The position numbers and the translations under genes were made by a program. Positions 43,601 through 46,495 of a DNA stretch of 64,000 bases are shown piece after piece. How positions within the stretch are numbered: position 1 is the stretch's first letter; each line of letters begins with the position of its first letter. The notes beneath the pieces are model-generated. The model ran no database searches and was not told the DNA's origin. It worked only from the letters and a program-made list of their open reading frames with translations. The stretch is from positions 147,473 through 211,472 of the forward strand of contig WNNJ02000089.1 of the NCBI GenBank assembly GCA_012934845.2. Reading direction: 5' to 3'. This DNA comes from Pomphorhynchus laevis (Eukaryota; Acanthocephala; Palaeacanthocephala; Echinorhynchida; Pomphorhynchidae).

Positions 43601-44449
43601 AACTGCATTACGTCAAATGAATTTATGTGGTAAATTAATTTGTTTCTTATCCGAGTAACCTGGGGGCGAATCAGCTTTGATGATCGGCTAATCATTCCAA
43701 TCACCCAAAATTTCTGCATTTTAATAATTTTGACTTGATTGTTTCTGACTACTACTGAATACTCTTTATTTTAACAACTTGCAACTTATCAAGAAACTAC
43801 GTTATGTAGCAATTATTTAGTTAATTATTAAATTATTATTAAATTATTTAATTAGTAATATATGTATTGATTATTACATTTCTTACGAAGTAGCGTCTTG
43901 CAATGCAAATCAGTTATTATAAAAACTATACATTGAGTTATAGGCTAAACCTTTAATATACGTACAAAATTTTTTAAGGAATATACATTATTGCATTGTA
44001 AAAATAATTAAAAAATAATTTGTAATGTTATTTTTTATAAAAAAATAATATTTCTTAATTAGGATTTATGTTGACCAGGAAATAAAAGTCATTTTAAAAT
44101 TTTAATATTTTGAAAAGTTTTTTAGTTAAAAACAATCATATATTTTAATTAAACTCTTTCTTATTAATTTAAGCGATAATAAATAAACTACGATAATAAT
44201 AAAATTGGAAATTTACCGTCTTTTGAAGCTAGCTTCAAGGTAAGTGGACAAATCGATGGATATATTAACAATGCAATTAAATAGATAAGAGATGATATCG
44301 AGAAACGGGCAACACTTCCTAAAAGTAATAAAGGTCTGCAAAGTCTAGACCTTAATTCACAAATAAAGCTTACCGTATAAAAGTAAGCAAGGCAGAACAA
44401 TCATTGACAGTACAAAACACCAATACTGGAATCTAGTAATCGTTGTCAT
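1480..44449 (-). CDS. Piezo: Piezo-family mechanosensitive ion channel gene, N-terminal 26 coding exons (C-terminus beyond left edge)
   Basis: Piezo proteins are very large plasma-membrane trimers that open a cation pore under membrane tension. The exons found here, joined in order, give about 1,390 codons with matching phase at every junction and no stop. Motifs remembered from animal Piezo proteins appear in the right order: the N-terminal LPCLL..RFS..SLIYL segment, a WSSPF segment, KYWI, KYLVNFGFYRFGLE, the LQYL.LGLPP/YPW segment, TRVSIF, the QKRIF.SYYFQHV segment, the coiled-coil beam, and SADYYMF. This covers the blade repeats and beam; anchor, cap and pore would lie left of the window. 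Ten introns are 43-61 nt and the rest are long and full of mobile DNA. The sequence is divergent from what I recall of fly Piezo, so it could be the Piezo-like paralogue. Intact frames argue for a live gene. Confidence 0.9.
1670..2738. other. Piezo intron 25, AT-rich
   Basis: No coding signal. It holds a perfect inverted repeat at 2163-2202 (17-bp arms, 6-nt spacer) and a short ladder of near-identical 23-base units around 2600-2680. Confidence 0.5.
2739..2860 (-). CDS. Piezo: Piezo exon 25
   Basis: It encodes AIRSADYYMFEDLEDVRVIS, matching the family motif RSGDYY.FE.D (human HSGDYFLFESDSEEE), then a polar linker ending SSGVVSEQ. The splice signals are TTTAG and GTAAAA, ending in phase 0. 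Confidence 0.85.
2861..3881. other. Piezo intron 24, AT-rich
   Basis: I see no coding sequence, recognisable repeat or strong hairpin in this intron. Confidence 0.5.
3882..4042 (-). CDS. Piezo: Piezo exon 24 (beam coiled coil)
   Basis: It encodes a charged coiled coil, HGAIILNRLLEEEVQISVDL and ENAEIAKLRDNIERIQCQQA, equivalent to the long intracellular beam of PIEZO1 (RRIEEKSLAQLKRQMERIRA). The acceptor is AACAG. The donor GTGACA was chosen because exon 25 requires phase 1. Confidence 0.84.
4600..4905 (+). repeat. Dispersed repeat S copies
   Basis: Two tandem-like pieces carry the phrases AAGATGCTTTCAGAAGTTAGC and CCAGCTCCAGTAATTCTTTATC. Related sequence recurs at 17.1-17.4, 18.1, 19.6, 22.97 and 26.5 kb. 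The unit lacks any open frame and may be a short non-autonomous element or the end of a Penelope-like element. Confidence 0.6.
4941..5968 (+). repeat. Direct repeat pair (about 48 bp) 980 bp apart
   Basis: The segment starting at 4941 recurs at 5921; both share the exact core GTTATTGCTAACATTGAAAG. The sequence between holds a repeat R copy (about 5020-5240) and a GC-richer patch at 5395-5480. This could be a segmental duplication, or the long target duplication of an unknown insertion. Confidence 0.55.
5020..5240 (-). repeat. Dispersed repeat R copy
   Basis: It shares phrases such as GCTGCTATGTTGGGT, ATAGCATAGCAGTTC and TTATTAGTCAATTCATAAAA with copies at 22.47-22.62, 27.20-27.56 and 49.06-49.74 kb, in both orientations. 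There is no open frame. It contains partly self-complementary segments and behaves like a short non-autonomous element. Confidence 0.65.
6136..6283 (-). CDS. Piezo: Piezo exon 23
   Basis: It encodes MDGFCFFFLLIQKRIFRSYY then FQHVVIELKTASRLAS, corresponding to human WDSVCFFFLLLQRRVFLSHYY and the entrance to the beam helix. The splice signals are TTTTAG and GTAATA, in phase 2 on both sides. Confidence 0.9.
6690..7235 (+). repeat. Dispersed repeat T, one full and one partial copy
   Basis: The first copy (6690-6905) and a partial second copy (7080-7235) share CTTGATACAGCAGGACGAT, TCTGGGTGG and GCTGCTGACCCAGACCT. An inverted copy lies at 10225-10470. The unit contains a hairpin with CTGGGT/ACCCAG arms. 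No coding capacity was seen; it is probably a short non-autonomous element of unknown class. Confidence 0.7.
7519..7621 (-). CDS. Piezo: Piezo exon 22
   Basis: It encodes LISCLGTDWIECWFAQLLSL and ACLKPGLFNYNVFG, matching human LLACVFVEQMQTGFCWVIQLFSLVC. The acceptor is CTTTAG and the donor GTATGT in phase 1. Confidence 0.87.
7676..7733 (-). CDS. Piezo: Piezo exon 21
   Basis: It encodes WNIPVYFCYTVLILKTLFQ, the helix that in PIEZO1 reads WDCLILYNVTVIISKNML. It is bounded by a TTTAG acceptor and a GTTTGC donor and followed by a 54-nt intron. Confidence 0.84.
7780..7965 (-). CDS. Piezo: Piezo exon 20
   Basis: It encodes KLDVLKNLVFQHGFTAVTGI, TRVSIFCLIYLILSF and WNGTDLLLRPISTLIR, matching human YLDMLKVAVFRYLFW, TRISIFGLGYLLACF and FGTALLQRDTRARLV. 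A 46-nt intron separates it from exon 21. Confidence 0.9.
8200..9625 (+). mobile_element. RT element with R2-like C-terminus, degenerate copy from RT palm to C-terminus
   Basis: Translations in shifting frames align with the main copy at 50-53 kb: QIAYISFTKSLQHKWAHMQQ against QIAYVALTRSLQHKWLYLQR, and near the end EIFGLQIQRLLSMCIRGPRS, the typical last helix of this family. Many frame changes make it a dead copy. A perfect 20-bp-arm hairpin at 8235-8276 sits at its left part. It lies in Piezo intron 19. Confidence 0.8.
8235..8276. repeat. Perfect hairpin, 20-bp arms, 2-nt spacer
   Basis: CATAGACAATATGTGTCTAT, then GG, then its exact complement. It lies at the 5' edge of the RT element fragment. 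Confidence 0.97.
9640..10224. other. AT-rich intronic spacer
   Basis: Simple A/T-rich sequence; nothing recognisable. Confidence 0.5.
10225..10470 (-). repeat. Dispersed repeat T, inverted copy
   Basis: The reverse complement matches 6690-6905 over most of its length with few differences, including TACATACACTAGGCTGGATG and TCGTCTTTAAACTCAGGACG. Confidence 0.75.
10540..10815 (-). mobile_element. RT element with R2-like C-terminus, C-terminal endonuclease-like fragment
   Basis: The minus strand encodes ARFFMDIRVYNNLAPSYSLE, then VENASFHPIVISTTAGMG and FKQLASR. In this RT family the C-terminus reads FFDVRVFNP.APS and later FTPLV.STTGGMG....KRLA, a restriction-like endonuclease region. The fragment is open for about 90 codons and then runs into unrelated AT-rich DNA and repeat T. 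Confidence 0.75.
10816..11693. other. AT-rich intronic spacer
   Basis: I see no coding sequence or strong repeat here. Confidence 0.45.
11694..11853 (-). CDS. Piezo: Piezo exon 19
   Basis: It encodes DYFLLLFIYQQSKVFINEMS, matching human DFLLLLCASQQWQVFSAE, followed by an acidic linker ending LDFTTLYK. The acceptor is TATAG and the donor GTAGGA in phase 2. Confidence 0.86.
12631..12786. repeat. 78-bp tandem duplication
   Basis: Two consecutive 78-base units (12631-12708 and 12709-12786) differ at only a few positions; both contain ATTAATCGAGCCCGCCTTAT. A recent local duplication in Piezo intron 18. Confidence 0.9.
12798..12825. repeat. Perfect hairpin, 12-bp arms
   Basis: ATTTTCATCGTC and its exact complement are separated by CCTT, immediately after the 78-bp tandem duplication. 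Confidence 0.9.
13267..13371 (-). CDS. Piezo: Piezo exon 18
   Basis: It encodes YPWSFIDRNGVISRVCEWMF then LPDYKFPPDARKLI, matching human DYPWRW...SALIKWLYLPDF and the N.TNLISDF end. The acceptor is TTTAG at 13372-13373; the nearer CAG would put a stop in frame, so it was not used. Confidence 0.87.
13415..13619 (-). CDS. Piezo: Piezo exon 17
   Basis: It continues directly as LCFAMIAMIAMIRLDVFSFL and ends LQYLNILGLPPRSCF, matching human ICFLMAVNVIGQRM and YQYLLCLGMPPALC. The helix start contains a perfect three-fold 9-base coding repeat (Met-Ile-Ala). The donor GTATCA begins a 43-nt intron. Confidence 0.9.
13620..14980. other. Left part of Piezo intron 17 side with unexplained GC-richer patch
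   Basis: A ribozyme-like phrase (CTGACGATGAAAGCAG then CTATCGAAAT) lies at about 13882-13912. A GC-richer patch at 14160-14470 is open in one plus frame (for example QKLWKRYEMTISNLPRKLHV) but is unlike any family I know and has upstream stops in every frame. The rest is A/T repeats. Confidence 0.35.
14985..16910 (-). mobile_element. Penelope-like retroelement, nearly full coding region, broken
   Basis: Reading right to left, the parts are an N-terminal ADKGRSLVVMD motif, then AAKIHKPGKLVRPIVASYGS, DVKSLFSSVPV, LSMGSPLAPALAELYM, WRRYVDDVLIF, a FFDVKIQ motif, and finally a GIY-YIG nuclease (KYLGQTGEKPETR). These are the reverse transcriptase and endonuclease of Penelope-like elements, which prime cDNA at chromosomal nicks. 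The coding region is spread over several frames, so this copy is inactive. It lies in the 7.3-kb Piezo intron 16. Confidence 0.9.
17100..17420 (+). repeat. Dispersed repeat S, two copies
   Basis: Two copies of the S unit, the first at 17134-17206, which is essentially identical over about 73 bases to the copy at 19634-19706. Both end near phrases like GATCCAGCTCTAATAAT and GGATCATTATCAACT. Confidence 0.7.
17918..17975. repeat. Two adjacent hairpins sharing an arm motif
   Basis: The first is a 10-bp-arm hairpin (AACCGCTTTC, 1-nt spacer) at 17918-17938. The second has 14-bp perfect arms (CTGATGACAACCGC, 8-nt spacer) at 17940-17975. Both contain AACCGC, suggesting stepwise inverted duplication. 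Confidence 0.9.
18035..18125 (+). mobile_element. Small fragment of the RT element (LL.EAR motif region)
   Basis: The plus strand reads WTSGDMQTLLNEARSLQSQS, matching the main copy's WLSGDIEPLLSEARHLQLTD. The fragment is about 30 codons, flanked by repeat S sequence on the right. Confidence 0.65.
18219..18300. repeat. (TA/TACA)n microsatellite
   Basis: An alternating TATATA/CATATA array about 80 bases long. Confidence 0.85.
18308..18340 (+). repeat. 33-bp segment shared with 55831-55863
   Basis: The non-simple sequence beginning ATGGACGATCCCGTCAACAG is repeated almost exactly near 55.83 kb, followed at both places by ATATATAT runs. It is probably the end of a short dispersed element. Confidence 0.7.
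19365..20515 (-). pseudogene. Unidentified protein-coding gene fragment inside Piezo intron 16, interrupted by repeat S
   Basis: The minus strand is open from about 20515 to 19719, with typical coding composition and a helix-rich translation (for example VELGTLIVEMKPDKSNVARA and SLQKLILKCHVCLPVAVIEC). It is followed by a second open stretch, 19574-19365 (MFREIPNVDSLLQLCSDVRL). I do not recognise the protein; an Integrator-like helical repeat subunit is only a guess. A repeat S copy (19634-19719) lies between the two parts, flanked by the 12-base direct repeat TATTTATTTATA. The fragment has no clear start and abuts a perfect 24-bp palindrome (20476-20499). It could be a truncated duplicate or retrocopy of a gene elsewhere, or less likely two exons of a nested gene. 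Confidence 0.5.
20476..20499. repeat. Perfect 24-bp palindrome
   Basis: The half-site TTAGCGTAAAAT is followed at once by its exact complement, at the 5' edge of the gene-like fragment. Confidence 0.95.
20765..20802. repeat. Perfect hairpin, 16-bp arms
   Basis: TTTAATGTTCCGGAAA and its complement are separated by 6 nt, about 75 bp from Piezo exon 16. Confidence 0.95.
20877..21164 (-). CDS. Piezo: Piezo exon 16
   Basis: It encodes a membrane helix (PYVIIIGVIFVLTAAKYKQI), a 50-residue cytoplasmic linker, and SLVKYLVNFGFYRFGLE, one of the best-conserved Piezo motifs (human CLKYFINFFFYKFGLEICFL). The donor is GTATGA in phase 0. The 7.26-kb intron that follows holds a Penelope-like element and an unrelated gene-like fragment. 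Confidence 0.92.
21222..21311 (-). CDS. Piezo: Piezo exon 15
   Basis: It encodes YYTDKGIAVQESTNSDVWIG and LSKSDSLFKF, equivalent to the ANWFGVRK segment of PIEZO1. The 3' boundary is a choice between two nearby phase-0 donors; the one used leaves a 57-nt intron, and reading on in frame meets a TAG before the next exon. Confidence 0.76.
21365..21541 (-). CDS. Piezo: Piezo exon 14
   Basis: It encodes VSLMNFVFFCLMIVVF and, near its end, CQFIFQLQIIPDNSFKHTC. These match human VSVMNLLLVVLWA and CKMLYQLKVVNPQEYSSNC. Both ends are phase 0 (CACAG acceptor, GTAAGT donor). A 53-nt intron follows. Confidence 0.88.
21617..21651. repeat. Perfect hairpin, 16-bp arms
   Basis: GATTATTTTAAAGTTT and its complement are separated by 3 nt, 76 bp upstream of Piezo exon 14. 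Confidence 0.95.
21780..22010 (+). mobile_element. tRNA-derived SINE copy B (body, with 3' half of a hammerhead-like core)
   Basis: It aligns with copy A at 23.1-23.45 kb through GGGAAACTACAGCGATAC, TGTACCATTG, CAATATGTCAGG and the tail GTGTGATCTAGCAAAATTG ... AAATAAATGAA. The tRNA-like head is not recognisable here. The segment CGGACGAAAC at 21865-21874 keeps the 3' part of a hammerhead ribozyme core; the matching 5' part at about 21830 is mutated. Confidence 0.65.
22470..22620 (+). repeat. Dispersed repeat R copy
   Basis: It contains CAGACGTTGTATCAGAATAA, GGAGGAACTGCTACG and CATAGTAGCGGAGCCAA, in the orientation of the copies at 49 kb and opposite to those at 5.0 and 27.2 kb. Confidence 0.7.
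22840..22930 (+). mobile_element. SINE 3' fragment (copy C)
   Basis: It matches only the 3' body and tail of the SINE (TTTACTGCGAAAT..ACTTGTGTGATCTTGCAAAATTGAC in parts). Confidence 0.55.
22960..23038. repeat. Fold-back of repeat S ends
   Basis: ATTTATAAAGAATTATT on the left faces its complement AATAATTCTTTATAAAT on the right about 45 bp later, with further imperfect pairing (TTGAATCAAA / TTTTGATCCAG). It looks like two S-type ends head to head. Confidence 0.6.
23105..23450 (+). mobile_element. tRNA-derived SINE copy A with hammerhead-like core
   Basis: The head carries an RNA polymerase III A-box-like run TGGTTAGCTTGGTCGG (23153-23168) and, 32 nt later, a B-box-like GGTTTGAATC (23201-23210), as in tRNA-derived SINEs transcribed from internal promoters. 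The body contains CTGATGAGTCCG (23259-23270), identical to the 5' catalytic core of hammerhead ribozymes, and ends in an AAATAAATGAA-type tail. A 17-bp-arm inverted repeat (23336-23374, one mismatch) is specific to this copy. Confidence 0.7.
23977..24116 (-). CDS. Piezo: Piezo exon 13
   Basis: It encodes VQIFRNLSLYLWRLLEIHER then KLFALTLVTCSICP, matching the human pattern LRRLLELHVFKLVALYTVWVA. The splice signals are GGTAG and GTAACT, in phase 0 at the 3' end. Confidence 0.86.
24168..24250 (-). CDS. Piezo: Piezo exon 12 (variable linker)
   Basis: It encodes a polar linker, SSLMISATSDLNRSSNNIAG and LKDRDTQ, of the low-conservation kind found between Piezo repeats. It lies between TTTTAG and GTTAAT and fits phase on both sides. 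A 51-nt intron separates it from exon 13. Confidence 0.68.
24500..25100 (+). mobile_element. Penelope-like retroelement fragment (end of RT to GIY-YIG)
   Basis: The plus strand shows FLDVYI, then VLYTGVYRKSNVPNVILSW, then a thumb region and a GIY-YIG start KVAYIIPCSLCEKLNVGQTR. The order is that of Penelope-like elements. The copy is 5'-truncated and broken in frame. It is in Piezo intron 11, opposite in strand to the host gene. Confidence 0.8.
25632..25661. repeat. Perfect hairpin, 12-bp arms
   Basis: CATTATTTTGTT and its complement are separated by 6 nt; an 8-bp-arm hairpin (ACACTGAG) lies just before it at 25580-25601. Confidence 0.9.
25793..25939 (-). CDS. Piezo: Piezo exon 11
   Basis: It encodes LEVIGLIKYETHSQMISALL then LPLLFVASFVVHLHFIHSSW, matching human LLPAAFLLASILQLHYFH. 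The splice signals are TTTCAG and GTAAGT. Confidence 0.86.
26465..26585 (-). repeat. Dispersed repeat S copy
   Basis: Reverse-complement copy containing AAAGCTGGATCAAAG and CTGAAGATGCTAACAGAAG then TTAGCGAAAT. In this copy the GCTAAC/GTTAGC stem is perfect. Confidence 0.7.
26900..27120 (-). mobile_element. LINE family A fragment (RT thumb region)
   Basis: The minus strand reads SKLDYCLILFSKSPKSTLLP and LQRIVNATVRILF, matching PKIDYCLSLFANSPKSIILP and LQRIINTAVRVLF of the 57-61.7 kb element. It is an isolated, diverged fragment in Piezo intron 10. Confidence 0.8.
27195..27560 (-). repeat. Dispersed repeat R, two adjacent partial copies
   Basis: Phrases GCTGCTATGTTGGGTAGATG, ATAGCATAGCAGTTCTACC and a second TTCCTCCTGATGACCTCTAA identify two pieces in the same orientation as the 5.0-kb copy. 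Confidence 0.65.
27853..27879. repeat. Perfect hairpin, 12-bp arms
   Basis: TTATCAGCATTT and its complement are separated by TAT. Confidence 0.9.
28192..28322 (-). CDS. Piezo: Piezo exon 10
   Basis: It encodes YWKLITPLICRVVVAYSMIL then INCIYICQFNIIYSAFRSMH, corresponding to the family pattern W..IL...W..VV.YTM and I.IYTYQF. The acceptor is TACCAG; the donor GTAAGT gives phase 2 and fits exon 11. Confidence 0.84.
28384..28526 (-). CDS. Piezo: Piezo exon 9
   Basis: It encodes FIKYWILVCHLFLLIF and LLYKIVYLVIFFISS, matching human LVKYWIYVCAGMF and VVYKIVYMFLFLLC. The acceptor is CCTTTAG and the donor GTAATT, followed by a 61-nt intron. Confidence 0.87.
28527..31890. other. Piezo intron 8, 3.4 kb, AT-rich
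   Basis: No coding sequence recognised. It holds perfect hairpins at 28954-28980 (10-bp arms) and 29330-29367 (16-bp arms), a set of three related AT-rich units around 29660-29850, and a TATGATATA microsatellite at about 31236-31335. Confidence 0.5.
31891..32476 (-). CDS. Piezo: Piezo exon 8 (largest exon here)
   Basis: It encodes about 195 residues with several membrane helices. The diagnostic run is LWTLPNSRLLLTWSSPFYAG followed by YCILLLMIQYFFSF, matching the Piezo pattern of SSPF then LLLLLQY. The acceptor is TTTTAG; the donor is GTATAT in phase 1, chosen because it restores phase with exon 9. Confidence 0.88.
32477..33691. other. Piezo intron 7, AT-rich
   Basis: Nothing coding. A perfect hairpin at 32987-33016 has 13-bp arms (CTAAAGGTCCAAT) and a GAAA loop. 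Confidence 0.5.
33692..33736 (-). CDS. Piezo: Piezo exon 7 (45-nt micro-exon)
   Basis: It encodes IRNRRLAPDITPQEE, a charged cytoplasmic linker. It is flanked by TTGTAG and GTTATT splice signals and is exactly in phase 0 on both sides. Family similarity is weak because this linker is variable; phase and position support it. Confidence 0.66.
33792..33948 (-). CDS. Piezo: Piezo exon 6
   Basis: It encodes RLLGLWQIVKSDCYTNGRIT and then a hydrophobic LILLNPLLLFLHIVLSLSK helix. LLGL...DC is the conserved link after the first Piezo repeat. Acceptor TTTTAG, donor GTAATT; a 55-nt intron follows. Confidence 0.82.
33949..34706. other. Piezo intron 5, AT-rich
   Basis: Nothing coding. A perfect hairpin lies at 34450-34476 (11-bp arms). 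Confidence 0.5.
34707..35105 (-). CDS. Piezo: Piezo exon 5
   Basis: It begins RLDLFYRDAKIRLASLDLFV, matching human RLDLKDIPNAIRLVAPDLGI, and continues through several hydrophobic helices with LLGLSSPSLLNLPLV, a Piezo-repeat signature (human LLLTWALLRPSFFALPFL). It ends at a GTAAAT donor in phase 2. Confidence 0.87.
35350..36340. repeat. AT-rich minisatellite, unit about 90 bp
   Basis: The phrase AGCTTTAATCTTATATTAAA recurs roughly every 85-95 bases across about 1 kb, joined by variants of GTTTAATACTAAGTTAAAAG and CAAACTTTGTATTTAAAAAG. It fills most of Piezo intron 4 between a 43-nt exon and exon 5. Confidence 0.85.
36424..36466 (-). CDS. Piezo: Piezo exon 4 (43-nt micro-exon)
   Basis: This tiny exon encodes CSPSYIHLKEIGFQR when joined to its neighbours. 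The Cys followed by L..IGF agrees with insect Piezo (C...LLRHIGF) and human RHIGVTRLDL. It lies between a CAG acceptor and a GTTAGT donor. Without it, exons 3 and 5 do not join in phase. Confidence 0.75.
36521..36646 (-). CDS. Piezo: Piezo exon 3
   Basis: It encodes LRFGKFLCVISVYSGICSLA and LSIQLFAYLEKTTYNDLFRN, a transmembrane helix aligned with the human GRLLRALLGLSLLFLVAHLA segment. Acceptor CTTTAG and donor GTAAGC fit the phase on both sides. A 54-nt intron follows. Confidence 0.78.
36647..39690. other. Left part of the 7.6-kb Piezo intron 2
   Basis: Mostly A/T-rich with no coding sequence I can support. It contains the repeat block at 38040-38415 and a hairpin at 39267-39292 (10-bp arms, AAGCTGGAAA). 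Confidence 0.45.
38040..38415. repeat. Duplicated TATATTT-array block with GC-rich hairpins
   Basis: A block of TATATATTTATATTTTATATT runs is present twice, each ending in a small hairpin made of CCCC(C)AAAGGGG and followed by CTTTAAATATAAAGCC. Short variants of GGCTTCAAATATAAAGCC flank the block and can pair with each other. Confidence 0.75.
40074..40916 (-). CDS. LINE family C ORF2, reverse transcriptase part
   Basis: Two open segments (40916-40365 and 40325-40074) carry LRPISIQNSLVSIYEKALAR, GFVKGRSVHSAV, VFLDFSAAFDRISI, GVPQGLLLSPILY and VYADDTTALFTGRR. These are RT motifs 0-5 with both catalytic aspartates present. A frame break lies between GVPQG and YADD. Confidence 0.85.
41121..42173 (-). 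CDS. LINE family C ORF2, endonuclease part
   Basis: A 350-residue open frame starts FSLNIFQWNSGGASALRLLS and contains VIVLQETR, IVLGDFNDRTGRW, STNSLLDLLLL and a final SHD-type LSTSHDLIRW. These are the motifs of the exonuclease-endonuclease-phosphatase fold that nicks target DNA. The frame stops before the RT, so ORF2 is broken here. Confidence 0.85.
   Translation of the reverse strand: MVSKPEPFSLNIFQWNSGGASALRLLSGRDTDVIVLQETRSIRLPQDITQFIPKHVYSHYTPYITPPHSSSSQGLLTLVKCSLRSSLLLNYSCPALSCLVVSLVKNGKRLSLANVFIRPGEIHKNRDLLDGIIDSGYDIVLGDFNDRTGRWINAALRRARNGYLIHKPPSPIFHCTSTNSLLDLLLLHERWLLKPFCTEQSRQHLSTSHDLIRWRIEEDTLLQRRFYFDPIRVAFFQAAIQRFPRIGNENLTEFNSYLSSQATALLSTTYIGRIFNPTPTKLKFLAKLLNLPNLSSSARQTLSNEYWRTRYWFQLSRDRASIARLNPSQSSFWKIFKKEKFACWRDRALG
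42319..43483 (-). CDS. LINE family C ORF1 (nucleic-acid-binding protein, split over frames)
   Basis: Three consecutive open segments (43483-43226, 43201-42884, 42909-42319) together give an ORF1-type protein. The middle one has VRVSFPNASLLKKYNDYF, an RNA-recognition-like strand-helix. The last has three knuckles: CNKCHAWGHWYSTC, CGVCGAGDC..., and CANCGGEHPAWSRRC. ORF1 proteins coat element RNA and act as nucleic-acid chaperones. Frame breaks show decay. Confidence 0.75.
43490..44216. other. Spacer between LINE C and Piezo exon 2
   Basis: Nothing coding recognised; AT-rich, with some GC-richer single-copy-looking sequence at 43540-43760. Confidence 0.4.
44217..44318 (-). CDS. Piezo: Piezo exon 2
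   Basis: It encodes SVARFSISSLIYLIALLIYP, matching the second half of the first hairpin in animal Piezo (RFSGLSLVYLLFLLLLP in human). The acceptor is TTTTAG and the donor GTAAAT in phase 1. The next intron is 7.57 kb and contains an entire LINE. Confidence 0.85.
44374..44449 (-). CDS. Piezo: Piezo exon 1 (start codon)
   Basis: The ATG is at 44449-44447 and the exon encodes MTTITRFQYWC followed by hydrophobic SMIVLPCLLLYG, matching the LLPCALL start of vertebrate PIEZO1. It ends in phase 1 at a GTAAGC donor followed by a 55-nt intron. I chose this ATG because it opens the first transmembrane helix about 13 residues in, as in the family; the upstream sequence is AT-rich and not obviously coding. 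Confidence 0.82.
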
Positions 44450-44659
44450 TGATGCTACTTTATAATGTTATATAATCAAGGGTTTTAAGTCAAAAATCTT
44501 TACATGTATCCATTTATCAGATTATTGCTTTATTTCTGAATTAATAATCTGTAAATAACAATCTGTAATAATAATCTGTAATTAATAATATGTAAACAAT
44601 GCATATGACACATATGCATAAGGTGTAAATTTGAAATGTATTTAGACACGGAGTATTTT

Positions 44660-46495
44660 GAAATTTCAATACTTTATTTTATCATTGCAATACATACCAA
44701 AGTCAAAAGGCTATTTAGGCAGAGTCCAAAAAATAAGAAAAGCAAATAGTCAGTCAACGTAGCTAATTAGGGTATTCCAGTGGTAGTGTTAAATGGCGGC
44801 ATTATTCACATATCCATTTGCAGCATCGTGATTTAAACGTTCTCAAACTGGGGGCTGCAAAGACTTCCTCAAGCAACGAATTCCACATGTTAATTCCTCT
44901 CCTCGAGAGTCTATACACTTTTGGTAATCTGCCAAATCCAAATTTATACAAGACTCTGCTATGTCCCCGCATCTTACCTACCCGACTAGTGATTACATCG
45001 GTGGGATAACCCACAACATCATTCGACATATGCCATAGACATAGATATGAACATATCTATGTCTATGGATATGAACCTCTCACGTACCGACAACATCCCA
45101 ATACGACTTAGACGTACATAATAGTACATACCACTTAAGCCAATACAGAGCCTCGATCCGCGCCTAAGAATATACTCCAGGTCTAATAGTTTGCTTAGTG
45201 ACAGGGAAACAAGCCTGAATGCAGCACTCCAAGTGTGGCTTGACGATGGAGATGAATAATTTCTTGAACATATGACAGCTCAACCTGAGGAATGAATTTT
45301 TTATACAATATAACGCCCTAGGAGCTTTACCTAGAAAAAAGTCAATGTTTAACTTTGTTTTCAAGGATCGATGGACAATAATCCCTAAATCCTTATGATG
45401 AGACACTTCCTTTAAGACAATATCTCCAATATAGTACCTTAGAGTTTCAATAGCGCGACCTAGTTGCATGAGGACACATCAACATTCAATCGTAGTCCGG
45501 TAGAATCGCACCACTTGATCAGAGAGTTTAGATCATTTTGTAACGATACTCGATCAGCAGGACTTCTAATGATCGACCAAATCTTTAGATCGTCTGCAAA
45601 AGCTAAATGATAGCATGATAAGCGGAGTAGCAGATCATTAATGAAGATTATAAAAAGCATTGAGCCAAGAATTGATCCCTGCGGTACGCCAGAATTAACA
45701 TTCACCGAATAAGAAAACACCCCCACACAAACTCGGAAAAAGCTATTCGATAGAAATTGCCTGACCAACTCACAAATATATGAATGGAGTTCATATTGAT
45801 ACGGTAAAGACAATAAGCCGTCGTGTGGTATCCTATTAAAAGCTTTCGAAAAATCAAGGAATACTGTATGAACCTGAAACCCAACCCCCAGAGCATCAGC
45901 CCATTTTTCACCCGCAGTTAGTAGGTTAGTAAGGCATGAACGTCCTATCCTGAAACCATGTTGACATTCAACCAAAATAAGATTACGATCCAAATGATCC
46001 CTGATTCTACTAGCAATGATTCTTTCTAAAAGTTTGCAGAATACGCTGGTCAAGATAGTGGGCCGAAAGTCCGCGCAAGAGCTAGCAGGATGCTTTTTTG
46101 AAATAGGCACGACAAATGCACACTTCCAACTGCCAGGAATCCAAGATGTGTCCAAGCTGTATCTGAAGAACATAGTAAAATCATTGCTCAGTACGTTCGC
46201 TAGGGATTTGACGAGGAATGGGGCAATATTGTCTGGTCCCGGAGATGAAAAACGGATCAAGCTTCAAAACCTCGTTCAACACTTCATTCAATCTAAGTGA
46301 ACGAACCCAACACCGATGAGCAACCGGAACATACTTCCAATTAAGGTCATGCAGTTTGTTGGAGGTCAAAGCCTGCACCAAGAAGCCATCAAATAATGCT
46401 GGGTGATTAGAGACGGATCGGTCAAAGTTTCAGTTGGCGTTTGGATTGAGCTAATTGTGGCAACAAGAGCTTTGCTGCTTCTTACATAAGACCAT
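44660..46495 (-). mobile_element. LINE family B (CR1/L2-like), RT to 3' end
   Basis: Minus-strand motifs are SSPGPDNIAPFLVKSL, ADFRPTILTSVFCKLLERII, GFRIGRSCLTNLL, VFLDFSKAFNRIPHDGLL, SGVPQGSILGSMLF, and AFADDLKIWSIIRSP. These are followed by HHKDLGIIVHRSLK and a C-terminal RGINMWNSLLEE. The last stop is near 44802 and the 3' UTR ends in TGATAAAATAAAG near 44665. The endonuclease half is missing; the 5' side is fused to a piece of family A. Frame changes mark decay. Confidence 0.85.
45033..45068. repeat. Perfect hairpin inside LINE B, 16-bp arms
   Basis: CCATAGACATAGATAT and its complement are separated by GAAC. Confidence 0.95.
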
